Below, one piece after another: positions 50,119-57,306 of a stretch of 64,000 nucleotides of DNA. The notes under the pieces are model-generated. The model worked only from the letters and a program-made list of their open reading frames with translations, made no database searches and was not told the origin of the DNA. The stretch spans positions 62,001 to 126,000 of IMG/VR virus record IMGVR_UViG_3300037258_001099, one strand, 5' to 3'. The position numbers and the translations under genes are program-made. This DNA is from a virus. Positions within the stretch are counted from its first letter, which is position 1. Every line of letters begins with the position of its first letter.

Positions 50119-50973
50119 ATGACTAAAGATAGTCAGATCGTTCACTTTGAAGACAACAGCGATATCCGCCGCACATGGCATAGCAACGAATGGTACTACA
50201 GCATCGTAGATATTGTCTCAGTACTTGCCGACAACAAACGACCACGTAAATACTGGAGCGACCTTAAAGTAAAACTTACCGAAGAGGGGTACTTTGAAAC
50301 GTCCGAAAAAATCGGACAGTTGAAAATGAAAGCACCAGACGGCAAGATGCGAGAAACAGATGTCGTAGACCGAAAGACAGTTCTTAGAATTATCCAGTCT
50401 ATCCCAAGTCCAAAGGCTGAACCTTTCAAGCTTTGGCTTGCTCAACTTGGAGAAGAACGGCTTGAAGAAATAGAAAATCCAGAGCTTGGAATGAAACGAT
50501 CACGTGATCGCGCAAAAGCAAGCTGGAAATCGCAAGGCCATGATGAGTCATGGATTAAGTCAAGAACGGATGGCATAGATGTACGAAATCGGCTTACTGA
50601 TGGCTGGGATGCCCGTGGAGCAGAAGATGGTCTTCAGTTTGCCATTTTAACAAATACTATTCATGAGAAAGAATTCGATCTTTCGACCCAGGGACATAAA
50701 AAGTACAAGAATCTTCCTGCCAATGTAAGCCTTCGAGACAATATGACTCCTATGGAACTTGCGCTAACTACCCTGAGTGAGACAGCGGCTCTTCAAATGC
50801 ACGAAGATAGGGATAGCCAGGGATTTGATGAGCTCAAGAGAGATGCTACTGATGCTGGTCAAGCCGGAAGAAAGGCTCGACTAGCCTTTGAGGAGGCAAT
50901 GGGATCACCAATTGTTAGTTCAGAAAAGTACCCAAACCAAGGTGGTCAGCAAAAGAAGAAAGGAAGGGGATAA
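50119..50973 (+). CDS. Bro-N / DinD-like antirepressor protein
   Basis: Start 50119 follows AGGAAGGAAAG. The 284-residue protein has an N-terminal Bro-N DNA-binding domain (about 5-110: W-H-S-N-E-W-Y-Y-S-I-V-D-I-V-S-V-L, then Y-W-S-D-L-K-V-K-L, and I-G-Q-L-K-M-K-A-x-D-G-K). The C-terminal domain is typical of DinD-like antirepressors (G-x-D-V-R-N-x-L-T-D-x-W-x-x-R-G, L-R-D-N-M-T-P-M-E-L-A-L-T). Such proteins bind phage repressors or respond to DNA damage. The leader repeats a 33-base segment of this gene. Confidence 0.82.
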   Translation: MTKDSQIVHFEDNSDIRRTWHSNEWYYSIVDIVSVLADNKRPRKYWSDLKVKLTEEGYFETSEKIGQLKMKAPDGKMRETDVVDRKTVLRIIQSIPSPKAEPFKLWLAQLGEERLEEIENPELGMKRSRDRAKASWKSQGHDESWIKSRTDGIDVRNRLTDGWDARGAEDGLQFAILTNTIHEKEFDLSTQGHKKYKNLPANVSLRDNMTPMELALTTLSETAALQMHEDRDSQGFDELKRDATDAGQAGRKARLAFEEAMGSPIVSSEKYPNQGGQQKKKGRG

Positions 50974-51032
50974 ATTTGAAGATGCCATAGCCATAACCAC
51001 TTGTGAAGTTAGCGGCCAAGATCCTTCTCAAC

Positions 51033-51060
51033 ATTGGCTTACCCGTGCTGGTAAGCCAAT
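51033..51060 (+). terminator. Hairpin after the antirepressor gene
   Basis: ATTGGCTTAC (51033-51042) and GTAAGCCAAT (51051-51060) form a perfect 10-bp stem with an 8-base loop. The following AATTAGTAG is a weak T-tract, so termination is possible but not certain. Confidence 0.5.
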
Positions 51061-51174
51061 AATTAGTAGTAAAGGACATGTTCAATAGTTAAAATATTAC
51101 TGCATGAAACGTTATACTTGTTATCATAGAGCAAGCAAAAGTAGTTAGTAAAAAGAGTGGGCAATCCATATCAG

Positions 51175-51202
51175 ATCATGTTAACCTCCAAGTTAACATG
51201 AT
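51175..51202. promoter_or_regulatory. Palindromic operator before the Uma2 gene
   Basis: ATCATGTTAAC (51175-51185) and GTTAACATGAT (51192-51202) are perfect 11-bp inverted arms with a 6-base spacer, 31 bases ahead of the start. Confidence 0.65.
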
Positions 51203-51232
51203 ATCCACGGGGACAAAGAAAGGAAACACACG

Positions 51233-51817
51233 ATGGCAGCAAATTTTCAAGAGAATGACCCACATGGCCTTCCAATGTCTGAGAGAGACTACGAGCGGCT
51301 TGTAGACGCAGAGGATATCCCGCACTATGAATTAATAGACGGTGTTGTCTACGATATGACAGGATCAAGCGAAGAGCATGGTCACATAACAAATACCATC
51401 TCGACACTTATTAGCTCTCACATTGGACGGAGAGGATCTTGTCGAGTCTATCAGGACCAATACGTTAAGGTTCCTGGCAGACCATCTTCTGTTCCAGATG
51501 TAGTTGTCACTTGCAATAGCGATGATTGGAATAAAGAGAAAAAGCTGAAACCGTTCAAGATTCAGTATCCCCGCATCATTGTCGAAGTGCTTTCTCCCAG
51601 TACAAAAAACTTTGACCGCACAGAGAAGTTTGAGCGGTACAGATGCTGCCCTTCTCTTGAGGTTTACATCCTCGTAAGTCAGGATGAGACAATTATAGAC
51701 GTGTACCGAAAGATAAATGGGTGGAAGAAGGAACGATTTATTGAGGGCCAGATAATCACGCTAGACCAAATTGGGATGGATCTCTCCGTTGACGAGAGCT
51801 ATGAGGGAGTTTTCTAG
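51233..51817 (+). CDS. Uma2-family (DUF820) PD-(D/E)XK nuclease-like protein
   Basis: The 194-residue protein has the Uma2 order: Y-E-L-I-D-G-V-V-Y-D-M near 30, H-G-x-I near 49, V-P-D-V-V-V-T (metal Asp) near 85, P-x-I-I-V-E-V-L-S-P-S-T (E of the E-x-K core) near 112, and Y-x-x-x-P-S-L-x-x-Y-I-L-V near 136. The lysine expected two residues after the glutamate position is not obvious; K and R occur just after (K-F-E-R-Y). The family is expanded in Cyanobacteria and Chloroflexota, and its biological role is unsettled. Confidence 0.88.
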   Translation: MAANFQENDPHGLPMSERDYERLVDAEDIPHYELIDGVVYDMTGSSEEHGHITNTISTLISSHIGRRGSCRVYQDQYVKVPGRPSSVPDVVVTCNSDDWNKEKKLKPFKIQYPRIIVEVLSPSTKNFDRTEKFERYRCCPSLEVYILVSQDETIIDVYRKINGWKKERFIEGQIITLDQIGMDLSVDESYEGVF

Positions 51818-51834
51818 TATCTCAAGGATCTAAG

Positions 51835-51866
51835 ATACCTCCCAGCCATAAGAAGTTGGGAGGTAT
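51835..51866 (+). terminator. Terminator after the Uma2 gene
   Basis: ATACCTCCCA (51835-51844) and TGGGAGGTAT (51857-51866) form a 10-bp stem, followed by TCTTATC. Confidence 0.7.
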
Positions 51867-51874
51867 TCTTATCG

Positions 51875-52039
51875 CTACAGGTTCATTTTATGCATCTCCA
51901 TAAGCTTCTGATGGCCCGCCGCGTCTTGGCGGTACGGTGTCTCCCACCCGCATTCTTGACATTTATAAGTGTTTCGTGGCAATGCACTTAATACAAGAAC
52001 AATAAACAAGACAACAACTACTAGACCTATGATAGCCAT
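51875..52039 (-). CDS. Small membrane-anchored zinc-finger protein
   Basis: An ATG at 52039 after CAGAGGAACG gives 54 residues: one hydrophobic segment (about 2-20), then a C2H2-like finger (Y-K-C-Q-E-C-G-W-E-T, with H residues near 43 and 50). This combination is uncommon. It is transcribed toward the Uma2 gene from a region with a GTTAAAGT palindrome. Function unknown. Confidence 0.62.
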   Translation of the reverse strand: MAIIGLVVVVLFIVLVLSALPRNTYKCQECGWETPYRQDAAGHQKLMEMHKMNL

Positions 52040-52064
52040 ATCGTTCCTCTGTTGTACAAGATAC

Positions 52065-52085
52065 GTTAAAGTATGTTACTTTAAC
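52065..52085 (-). promoter_or_regulatory. Palindrome in the promoter of the 51875-52039 gene
   Basis: GTTAAAGT and ACTTTAAC arms with a 5-base spacer overlap a possible minus-strand promoter (TTGTTA, 18 bases, TATCTT), so a repressor could bind here. Confidence 0.45.
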
Positions 52086-52131
52086 AATATGCTGAACGGG
52101 CAGAAGAATTACTAGTAACAGAACAAAGAAA

Positions 52132-52160
52132 ATGGCCCATGAGACAAACCCATGGGCCAT
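52132..52160 (-). terminator. Terminator after the 52164-52550 gene
   Basis: ATGGCCCATG and CATGGGCCAT form a 10-bp stem, followed on the minus strand by TTTTCTTTG. It ends the long 52-55 kb minus operon. Confidence 0.82.
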
Positions 52161-52163
52161 AGC

Positions 52164-52550
52164 TTACTCTGAATCAAAATCTCCTAGCTGATCATCTCTC
52201 CACCCTTCTTCCTCCAGAAGACTGGCTATCTCCGATTTCTCTACTGGTGTCTCCTCTGTTGGACTATCCATTTCAGCCCACGGTGGAAGCGGAGTCTCTA
52301 CCCAAAGCTCGTCATCGTGCTTGTTTTTTCCTGACGGTGTGCTCTTTGGAAGAGATCCACGCAGCTTAATGAAAAATTTGTACGGGATGTGCATTTTCAG
52401 CTCCCGTATCTCTGCCAACCTCTTCTTTGCCTCTACCTTTGGGAGACCGCAGGACTCATATTGGTAGCTCTGTGGAACCCCAAGAGATGGTACAGGGCTC
52501 CTGTAAAAGTGAATATCATAGAGCATTGGAACCCTATCCACATTGTCCAT
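52164..52550 (-). CDS. Hypothetical protein (128 aa)
   Basis: The N-terminal half looks folded (M-L-Y-D-I-H-F-Y-R-S-P-V-P-S-L-G) and the C-terminal 50 residues are P/E-rich and acidic. No family recognised. Last gene before a strong terminator. Confidence 0.65.
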   Translation of the reverse strand: MDNVDRVPMLYDIHFYRSPVPSLGVPQSYQYESCGLPKVEAKKRLAEIRELKMHIPYKFFIKLRGSLPKSTPSGKNKHDDELWVETPLPPWAEMDSPTEETPVEKSEIASLLEEEGWRDDQLGDFDSE

Positions 52551-52609
52551 GTCATCGCGTGCCGCCTTTCTTTCTTTTGTCTATTTATACGATCAAGATG
52601 GGGAGGAAG

Positions 52610-52831
52610 TTATTCATCTACGCATGCTTGTTCGACTGCATCCCAGTCCACATAATCTAGGCTCGATTTTTCTTGATCAAGGCTCGCGTAGAGCCCTGGA
52701 GGAGCATTGCCTTCACGCACAAATGCTTCAATAGTATCTGCATCCTCTCCAAGTGCCTCTGTGTAGCAGTACTCATCATTGATGAGCCAGGCGATAACCT
52801 CTTGTGTCTCCCAATTTTCTTCGTTTTCCAT
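52610..52831 (-). CDS. Hypothetical acidic protein (73 aa)
   Basis: Start 52831 follows AAAGGGGAAAG. Acidic helical protein (W-E-T-Q-E-V-I-A-W-L-I-N-D-E-Y). A longer in-frame version from 52966 would overlap the cysteine-rich gene that occupies that DNA in another frame, so the shorter form is preferred. Confidence 0.65.
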   Translation of the reverse strand: MENEENWETQEVIAWLINDEYCYTEALGEDADTIEAFVREGNAPPGLYASLDQEKSSLDYVDWDAVEQACVDE

Positions 52832-52832
52832 C

Positions 52833-53012
52833 TTAGCTTTCCCCTTTCTTTTCTTCCTGAGCAACCGCCTTGACTCCTTCACACTGTGACGGAACCCTGC
52901 ACTCGCAAAGGTATCTGCTTCCACCACCAACATAGCGAGCGGTTGGGCATTTTCTGTAGTGCTCATTGAAAAGGGGGTACTCTTTATACTCCTGGCTTTT
53001 TTTTCTTGTCAC
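52833..53012 (-). CDS. Small cysteine-rich zinc-binding protein
   Basis: GTG at 53012 overlaps the preceding stop (GTGA) and lies 7 bases after AAGGAG. It encodes 59 residues with C-P-T-A-R-Y-V-G-G-G-S-R-Y-L-C-E-C and a fourth cysteine in P-S-Q-C, a plausible single zinc site. The stop is one base before the start of the next gene, so three genes are tightly coupled. Function unknown. Confidence 0.7.
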   Translation of the reverse strand: MTRKKSQEYKEYPLFNEHYRKCPTARYVGGGSRYLCECRVPSQCEGVKAVAQEEKKGES

Positions 53013-53383
53013 TGTTCACTCCTTACAAATGCTTCAAGTCTTCTGCGGAAAGACTCGCAGTACTCTGTGGTCCTTTTGCGGTACTCCAGGTTAAGCTGAT
53101 TAAACTTTCCTCTGTTCTGAGGGGTATGTGTGGTAATATCGTGGTACTCTGCAACATTCATCTGGTAGCGCTCAGCAACGATCCGGAGGTAGTCGTCGTC
53201 TTGAAGGTAATAGTGATATCTCGGATCAGCGGCCTTGAGGTATACTTTGCATTCAAAAACGAGCTCTCCACGTCTCAAATGAACAGTGATTGGCACTGGC
53301 TCACTAATATGTCCTCTCCGTTCTGGGTGGTGTTGATAGCTATCAACACCAATCCCAGCAGCCTTTAGCTGTTCAATATCCAT
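53009..53383 (-). CDS. Hypothetical protein (124 aa)
   Basis: Mixed protein: an N-terminal strand region (P-I-T-V-H-L-R-R-G-E-L-V-F-E-C-K-V-Y-L-K) and a C-terminal helix rich in R, E and Y. It starts directly after the stop of the upstream gene (no gap) and overlaps the next start by 4 bases. No family recognised. Confidence 0.65.
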   Translation of the reverse strand: MDIEQLKAAGIGVDSYQHHPERRGHISEPVPITVHLRRGELVFECKVYLKAADPRYHYYLQDDDYLRIVAERYQMNVAEYHDITTHTPQNRGKFNQLNLEYRKRTTEYCESFRRRLEAFVRSEQ

Positions 53384-53797
53384 CTAGTCTGCCTCCAGGA
53401 ACCGATCATAGTCCTTGCCAAGGAATGCTCGTATGTTACGAGAGATCTCCATCTCATCTTTGTACTGCCGCTCTCTCTTACGGCTATCTGAGTCATAATC
53501 AGATTCTCTACACCACTCCTCGAAGCTTATATCCTCATCAATAACGTTTCTAATATGCGTGGAAAGGATCTCGTCTGCGGTTGGGTCCTCTGCCACCTTA
53601 CTTCCCACGTACCAGTAGAGGGCAAGATCACGTCCCTGGAAGTGATATGTGGCAGTCCAGCCAACAGCATCAGCGGAAACAAGCTCGCTTACCGGAGCAG
53701 TAAAAGATTCAAGTTCTACGCTAAAGTTAAGCTCTCGCATGAGCTCCAGTGTTGTAGGATTTGAGGGATAGAGCCCTCCCTCTTGATAGTTTGCCAT
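53384..53797 (-). CDS. Hypothetical acidic protein (137 aa)
   Basis: Start 53797 follows AAGAAAGGAAAA. It has an N-terminal beta region (V-G-W-T-A-T-Y-H-F-Q-G-R-D-L-A-L-Y-W-Y), then an acidic helical C-terminus. No family recognised. Confidence 0.65.
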   Translation of the reverse strand: MANYQEGGLYPSNPTTLELMRELNFSVELESFTAPVSELVSADAVGWTATYHFQGRDLALYWYVGSKVAEDPTADEILSTHIRNVIDEDISFEEWCRESDYDSDSRKRERQYKDEMEISRNIRAFLGKDYDRFLEAD

Positions 53798-53814
53798 AGT
53801 GTATTTTCCTTTCT

Positions 53815-54537
53815 TTATACTAGAGGATGACTTGAACGCTCCCACCAGTCAGGTTTCACCATAGTTGGGGAATGCACAATCATCTCAAGGTTGGGGCGGT
53901 ACTCTGGATAGATCTTACGAATGGCACGAACAGCTTCGTGATTTTCAGGCACAGCTACGCTCCGCTTAGATTCAATAAACTGTATCCACTGATCTTCAAC
54001 ATCAGTGTAATAGCGCTCTCTGAACCGAAAATTCCAGATGATTGTATCCCCTTCTATGCTCGGTCCCCAAAGGACTTTTTGCTCCTTGCGCTGCTCACTT
54101 GATAGAGACTTGTTAACTGCTATATTGTTGAGGCGGTAGTAAGGAATAGGCCAGATGAGCATATCATTCTTCTCCTCTGGATCATGATAGCAAGACATTA
54201 GGTGTCTGTAACGCTCATGTTCCCAGGAATCGAAGCGGCTGCTCTTCATCGAAACAGGAATGTAGATTGAGGAAAAGTCGAGATAGCCTCTTTCGTCTCG
54301 GAGATCGTCAATGACACGATACTCACCATCTCTCTCAGGGTCAGCAATTACCCCGTCTGGGCCGCTACGAGGAGTATCTCCGCGTGAAGTAAAGACACTC
54401 TGGATAAAGTACGAAGGATACCCTGGAGCATCACCGTGGCATCCACTCCCTAGATTATCAGAGAGATGATGTCCTGGACGTAGACGATAGAGTGGAAGCT
54501 TCCTCAGCTCCTCAAGGTTGATGGTTGAATAATCCAT
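53815..54537 (-). CDS. Hypothetical protein (240 aa)
   Basis: Largest unknown of this operon. It contains D-D-L-R-D-E-R-G-Y-L-D-F-S-S-I-Y-I-P near 75-92, several Y/R-rich segments and a V-R-A-I-R-K-I-Y-P-E-Y helix near 205. No membrane segment or cysteine cluster. AGAAAGGAAAAC precedes the start. Confidence 0.68.
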   Translation of the reverse strand: MDYSTINLEELRKLPLYRLRPGHHLSDNLGSGCHGDAPGYPSYFIQSVFTSRGDTPRSGPDGVIADPERDGEYRVIDDLRDERGYLDFSSIYIPVSMKSSRFDSWEHERYRHLMSCYHDPEEKNDMLIWPIPYYRLNNIAVNKSLSSEQRKEQKVLWGPSIEGDTIIWNFRFRERYYTDVEDQWIQFIESKRSVAVPENHEAVRAIRKIYPEYRPNLEMIVHSPTMVKPDWWERSSHPLV

Positions 54538-54558
54538 GGATGTGTTTTCCTTTCTATA

Positions 54559-55077
54559 CTACTTTAGCTTGTTGGTTAACTGTTCCCAGTCAACTGACTC
54601 AATAACGATAGCAAAGTACTTCTTTACTAGAAGAGAGAGCGGAGAAGTGGCATGAGACCTTGCATCTGCCGACTCTACCCAGGTAATGATGCTATCCCTC
54701 ACCCAGATCTTGAGAGCTTCATCCTCGCGCTGTTCTCGGCCAGCAATAATGTTCTGCCAGAGTCCAACCTCCAGATAGGCAATGGTAGCCTCGTCGAGAT
54801 TGGAGAGCTCTTTATAGAGTATCTTGCCTTCAAGTGCGAGCATCACAAGCGGCCACTCCACAAACTGTATAGCAAGAGTGAGAAGATCCTGCATCAGCAA
54901 CTCACGGAAATGGTCCTTATAGATGATGCTGAAGAAGCCCTTGAGCTTGAGGGTGAGCCACTCTTGCACCCCTTGCTTTACAAAAACCTCTTGGAGATTG
55001 TTGTCCGTGATATGGGTGTATGCCGCCCATGTGGCGTAGTTGCTCCACCCGTTATATTCGGGAAACTCGATGTCCAT
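54559..55077 (-). CDS. Hypothetical protein with W-S-N-Y-A-T-W motif (172 aa)
   Basis: Start 55077 follows TAGGAAAGGAAAA. The N-terminal motif G-W-S-N-Y-A-T-W-A-A-Y is seen in a common family of phage and plasmid proteins of unknown function. The rest is helical, with repeated hydrophobic helices (L-L-M-Q-D-L-L-T-L-A-I-Q-F-V-E-W-P-L-V-M-L) that are amphipathic rather than membrane-spanning. Confidence 0.68.
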   Translation of the reverse strand: MDIEFPEYNGWSNYATWAAYTHITDNNLQEVFVKQGVQEWLTLKLKGFFSIIYKDHFRELLMQDLLTLAIQFVEWPLVMLALEGKILYKELSNLDEATIAYLEVGLWQNIIAGREQREDEALKIWVRDSIITWVESADARSHATSPLSLLVKKYFAIVIESVDWEQLTNKLK

Positions 55078-55090
55078 GTGTTTTCCTTTC

Positions 55091-55408
55091 CTAGTCCTCG
55101 TAGACAATTGCTTCAATGCGTTTAAGCTTCTCATAGCTAAGCCCATCAAGACCTCCAGAGCTCAGAGATTCTCGTATGCTCTCTGCTTCTACTTCCTTCC
55201 TTGTCTCTTCTGTAATCTCTGTAAGCGAGTAGTTGCCTTCAGCGTAATGAGTCTTGTTCTTTGGGCTGCCATCTAAATGAAAGATGGTTCCTCCTGCTGT
55301 GATATAGAACTTATCTACCGTTGTTGCTTCTACAATGTGATGAGGACTGCCTTCATAGCAAAGAACAAGCTTGTCTCCTTCATGGACAACTGTTTCTGGT
55401 TTAAGCAT
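55091..55408 (-). CDS. Hypothetical protein, paralogue of the 35763 gene
   Basis: Start 55408 follows AGAAAGGAAAACAG. 105 residues, the same length as its distant paralogue, with V-H-E-G-D-K-L-V-L, a central strand region ending H-L-D-G-S-P-K, and the helix L-S-Y-E-K-L-K-R-I-E-A-I. It is the first gene after the terminator at 55437-55465. Confidence 0.66.
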   Translation of the reverse strand: MLKPETVVHEGDKLVLCYEGSPHHIVEATTVDKFYITAGGTIFHLDGSPKNKTHYAEGNYSLTEITEETRKEVEAESIRESLSSGGLDGLSYEKLKRIEAIVYED

Positions 55409-55436
55409 GTACTGTTTTCCTTTCTCCAATAAAAAC

Positions 55437-55465
55437 GAGGGAGGAATCCCTTCGACTCCTCCCTC
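55437..55465 (-). terminator. Terminator after the 55490-55717 gene
   Basis: GAGGGAGGA (55437-55445) and TCCTCCCTC (55457-55465) form a 9-bp stem, followed on the minus strand by CGTTTTTATT. Confidence 0.85.
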
Positions 55466-55476
55466 TCCTGCATCGC

Positions 55477-55492
55477 AATCGACTTTTCCTTA
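55477..55492 (-). promoter_or_regulatory. Copy of the 16-base element (55408 gene)
   Basis: The minus strand reads GTAAGGAAAAGTCGATT, overlapping the stop of the upstream gene and just ahead of the terminator. No promoter is visible between it and the next gene. Confidence 0.6.
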
Positions 55493-55717
55493 CAATGTTT
55501 GTGTTTGGCTAATCTCTGGGGACATTATAACGCCTTCTTCCGCCCAATCAAGACCCTGATAGTACTCAGTGCGCAGATCGTTTGATCGCTGCTCCACTTG
55601 CTCCTCGGGAACATCACGGATATTGCCGACAATCTGGTAGGGACAGCCCTCCTGGTAGATAGCACAGGCCATCGTGTAGTACCCCCAGCCTTGTGGAATG
55701 ATGACAACTCTTCTCAT
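55490..55717 (-). CDS. Hypothetical protein (75 aa)
   Basis: Starts after GAGGAGAGAAGGGG. An N-terminal strand (R-R-V-V-I-I-P-Q-G-W-G-Y-Y) is followed by an acidic helical half. No family recognised. It is transcribed from its own promoter inside the end of the primase-like gene. Confidence 0.62.
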   Translation of the reverse strand: MRRVVIIPQGWGYYTMACAIYQEGCPYQIVGNIRDVPEEQVEQRSNDLRTEYYQGLDWAEEGVIMSPEISQTQTL

Positions 55718-55809
55718 CGCACACCCCTTCTCTCCTCTGAATTAAAGAGGACCACTCCAGTTACATAGAACATTGTAAACAAACAACGTTAGTGGAATGG
55801 TCCTTCTTT

Positions 55810-55839
55810 ATTATATCATCATTGATGCTATAAGGTCAA
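55810..55839 (-). promoter_or_regulatory. Promoter of the 55717 gene
   Basis: On the minus strand TTGACC (55839-55834) and TATAAT (55815-55810) are 18 bases apart, overlapping the end of the primase-like gene. A GGACCATTCC/GGAGTGGTCC hairpin follows in the leader. Confidence 0.72.
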
Positions 55840-56543
55840 TCCGGCTCCCAGAAGGAGACATATTTGATGCCTGCGGGAGTCAGGTATTTGCATTTTGCAG
55901 AACTAGGCTCGACTACTCTGGCTCGGTAGTAGAGCGTTTGCCTGGACTCTTTGTCTAGACAGCTAAAGACTATGCGGTCCTGGAGCCGAAGTGTGAGTAG
56001 TCCTTCTTTATCCTGGCAAAGGATGCCCATACCAATGGCCTCAGCGATCCCTGTCCAGCCATACTTGAAATTGATAGCCTCGGATAACCTGGCTGCAATC
56101 TTTCGGCTCGGATCAGCAGGACTATAACCGTAGACAGTTTTGAGTTGTGCAGCATTGGAGACTCCACGCTCTAGCAGATAGAGCCGTGCCTGATCAGCGT
56201 GCCTTGTGTGCCAGAAAAGGGCACCATGCCACCAGGAGGTCATCTGGGTAAGTATTTGCTGCTGCAAGAGTGAGGCCTCTGTTATGAGGCGTTTTCCTGG
56301 GGCAATCGGCTCTCTTGGACGATAATCACTTGCGATATCTGCCGCCTCCCTATCATCTACCTGCTCAAAGTCAGCAATAAGATCTGTTACTGTTCCCTTC
56401 CACCCACACTTGCACTGTGCAACACTACCACAGACACGAAACTGTCCTGTTCCGCAAAAGAGGCAGGTATAATAGAGCGTCTCTCCCGCCTCTATAGCTG
56501 GCTTTCTACAGAGGCGAGAAAGATACTGCTCTATGCTCAACAT
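55836..56543 (-). CDS. DnaG-like primase N-terminal part without TOPRIM
   Basis: The 235-residue protein has a primase zinc finger (C-L-F-C near 27-30 with C-x-C-G-W near 43-47) and a linker. The N-terminal catalytic-core segment follows: A-R-L-Y-L-L-E-R-G-V near 120, Y-G-Y-S-P, L-Q-D-R-I-V-F-S-C-L-D near 187, and K-Y-L-T-P-A-G near 222. It stops where the TOPRIM domain with its acidic residues should begin. It is therefore either a truncated primase or a stand-alone primer-recognition subunit. The next gene overlaps by 7 bases, so the truncation is a settled arrangement. Confidence 0.75.
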   Translation of the reverse strand: MLSIEQYLSRLCRKPAIEAGETLYYTCLFCGTGQFRVCGSVAQCKCGWKGTVTDLIADFEQVDDREAADIASDYRPREPIAPGKRLITEASLLQQQILTQMTSWWHGALFWHTRHADQARLYLLERGVSNAAQLKTVYGYSPADPSRKIAARLSEAINFKYGWTGIAEAIGMGILCQDKEGLLTLRLQDRIVFSCLDKESRQTLYYRARVVEPSSAKCKYLTPAGIKYVSFWEPD

Positions 56544-56950
56544 GGGATCAGTTCTGCCACTGGCTCCGAATAAACATGGAGCCCCAAGAACTTATTTCCG
56601 TAGTCGCGCACTCGCTCAATCTGGTGTTCATCGTCATCGACCAAGAGAAAGATAACGTCCCTGCCTGCAAGCGCACAGTGGCGTCGTTCTATGTCTGCTA
56701 GGTCCACCTGACGAGTATCCAGGTAGGTGAGGAGCGCACTATAACGCTCCTCAATCTCCTGTGGCGTTTTCGGCTCGTTTGGGAGCGCATGCCCACCTCT
56801 GCCTGGCTGTCCACGCCTGGTTTCTCGCTTGGGTGTAATTTTGAGCAACCTTGCCTCTTCACGGCAAGAGTAGCAGTGGAGAGAAAATTTCTCTCTCGCT
56901 TTTTTATGCTGTTTCACTATGGTGTACCTTTTTTTTAACTCTATGTTCAC
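56537..56950 (-). CDS. Hypothetical protein (137 aa)
   Basis: N-terminal ~45 residues are basic with a C-x2-C (Y-S-C-R-E pair region). Then comes a disordered G/R/P stretch and a C-terminal alpha/beta segment (D-V-I-F-L-L-V-D-D-D-E-H) that could be receiver-like. A GTG start at 56917 after AAAAAGG is an alternative to the ATG at 56950. It overlaps the primase-like gene and may be its partner. Confidence 0.62.
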   Translation of the reverse strand: MNIELKKRYTIVKQHKKAREKFSLHCYSCREEARLLKITPKRETRRGQPGRGGHALPNEPKTPQEIEERYSALLTYLDTRQVDLADIERRHCALAGRDVIFLLVDDDEHQIERVRDYGNKFLGLHVYSEPVAELIPC

Positions 56951-57184
56951 TATCCAATTGAAAGCTCCTCTTCTTCCAAAAAAAACAGTGGTTCTGTTTT
57001 ACTAACTCATCTTGTACAACCTCCAAAAAAGTTATTTTGCCTATTTTATCTTATCTACAAAATTTTTGTCAAAGATGGGAGAAAAATCCTATTCTCTCTA
57101 TCTTGTGTATCCCATCTAGCTTCATAGATGATATAGTACTATACTCACGTCTTTTTGGCATCTTGCGCTAGACGCTATAACCTA

Positions 57185-57306
57185 TTGCTCCTATATTCGG
57201 TATAATGTTTTGGGCGGCTTGCCAGATGCCACTTCTGGCTCGCATTATCCGCGTAGCTATGGTGTACCGCACCAGCATTCACTCCTCTTAGTGGGATGCT
57301 GGTGTT
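57185..57306 (+). ncRNA. Candidate small RNA antisense to the helicase 3' end
   Basis: A TATAAT box precedes two stems on the plus strand: GCCAGA/TCTGGC, then CACCAGCAT...ATGCTGGTG, the latter followed by TTTGC. It overlaps the last bases of the SF2 helicase gene on the other strand. The -35 box is weak. The rest of 56951-57287 is AT-rich non-coding DNA with no other clear feature. Confidence 0.35.

Noticed and set aside
51963-52160. 65-codon minus-strand frame with a hydrophobic segment
   Set aside because: It overlaps the terminator and the zinc-finger gene in another frame; the 51875-52039 frame has the better ribosome site and motif.
52832-52966. 45-residue N-terminal extension of the 52610 gene
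   Set aside because: The same DNA carries a better-supported cysteine-rich gene in another frame, and the internal start has a strong site.
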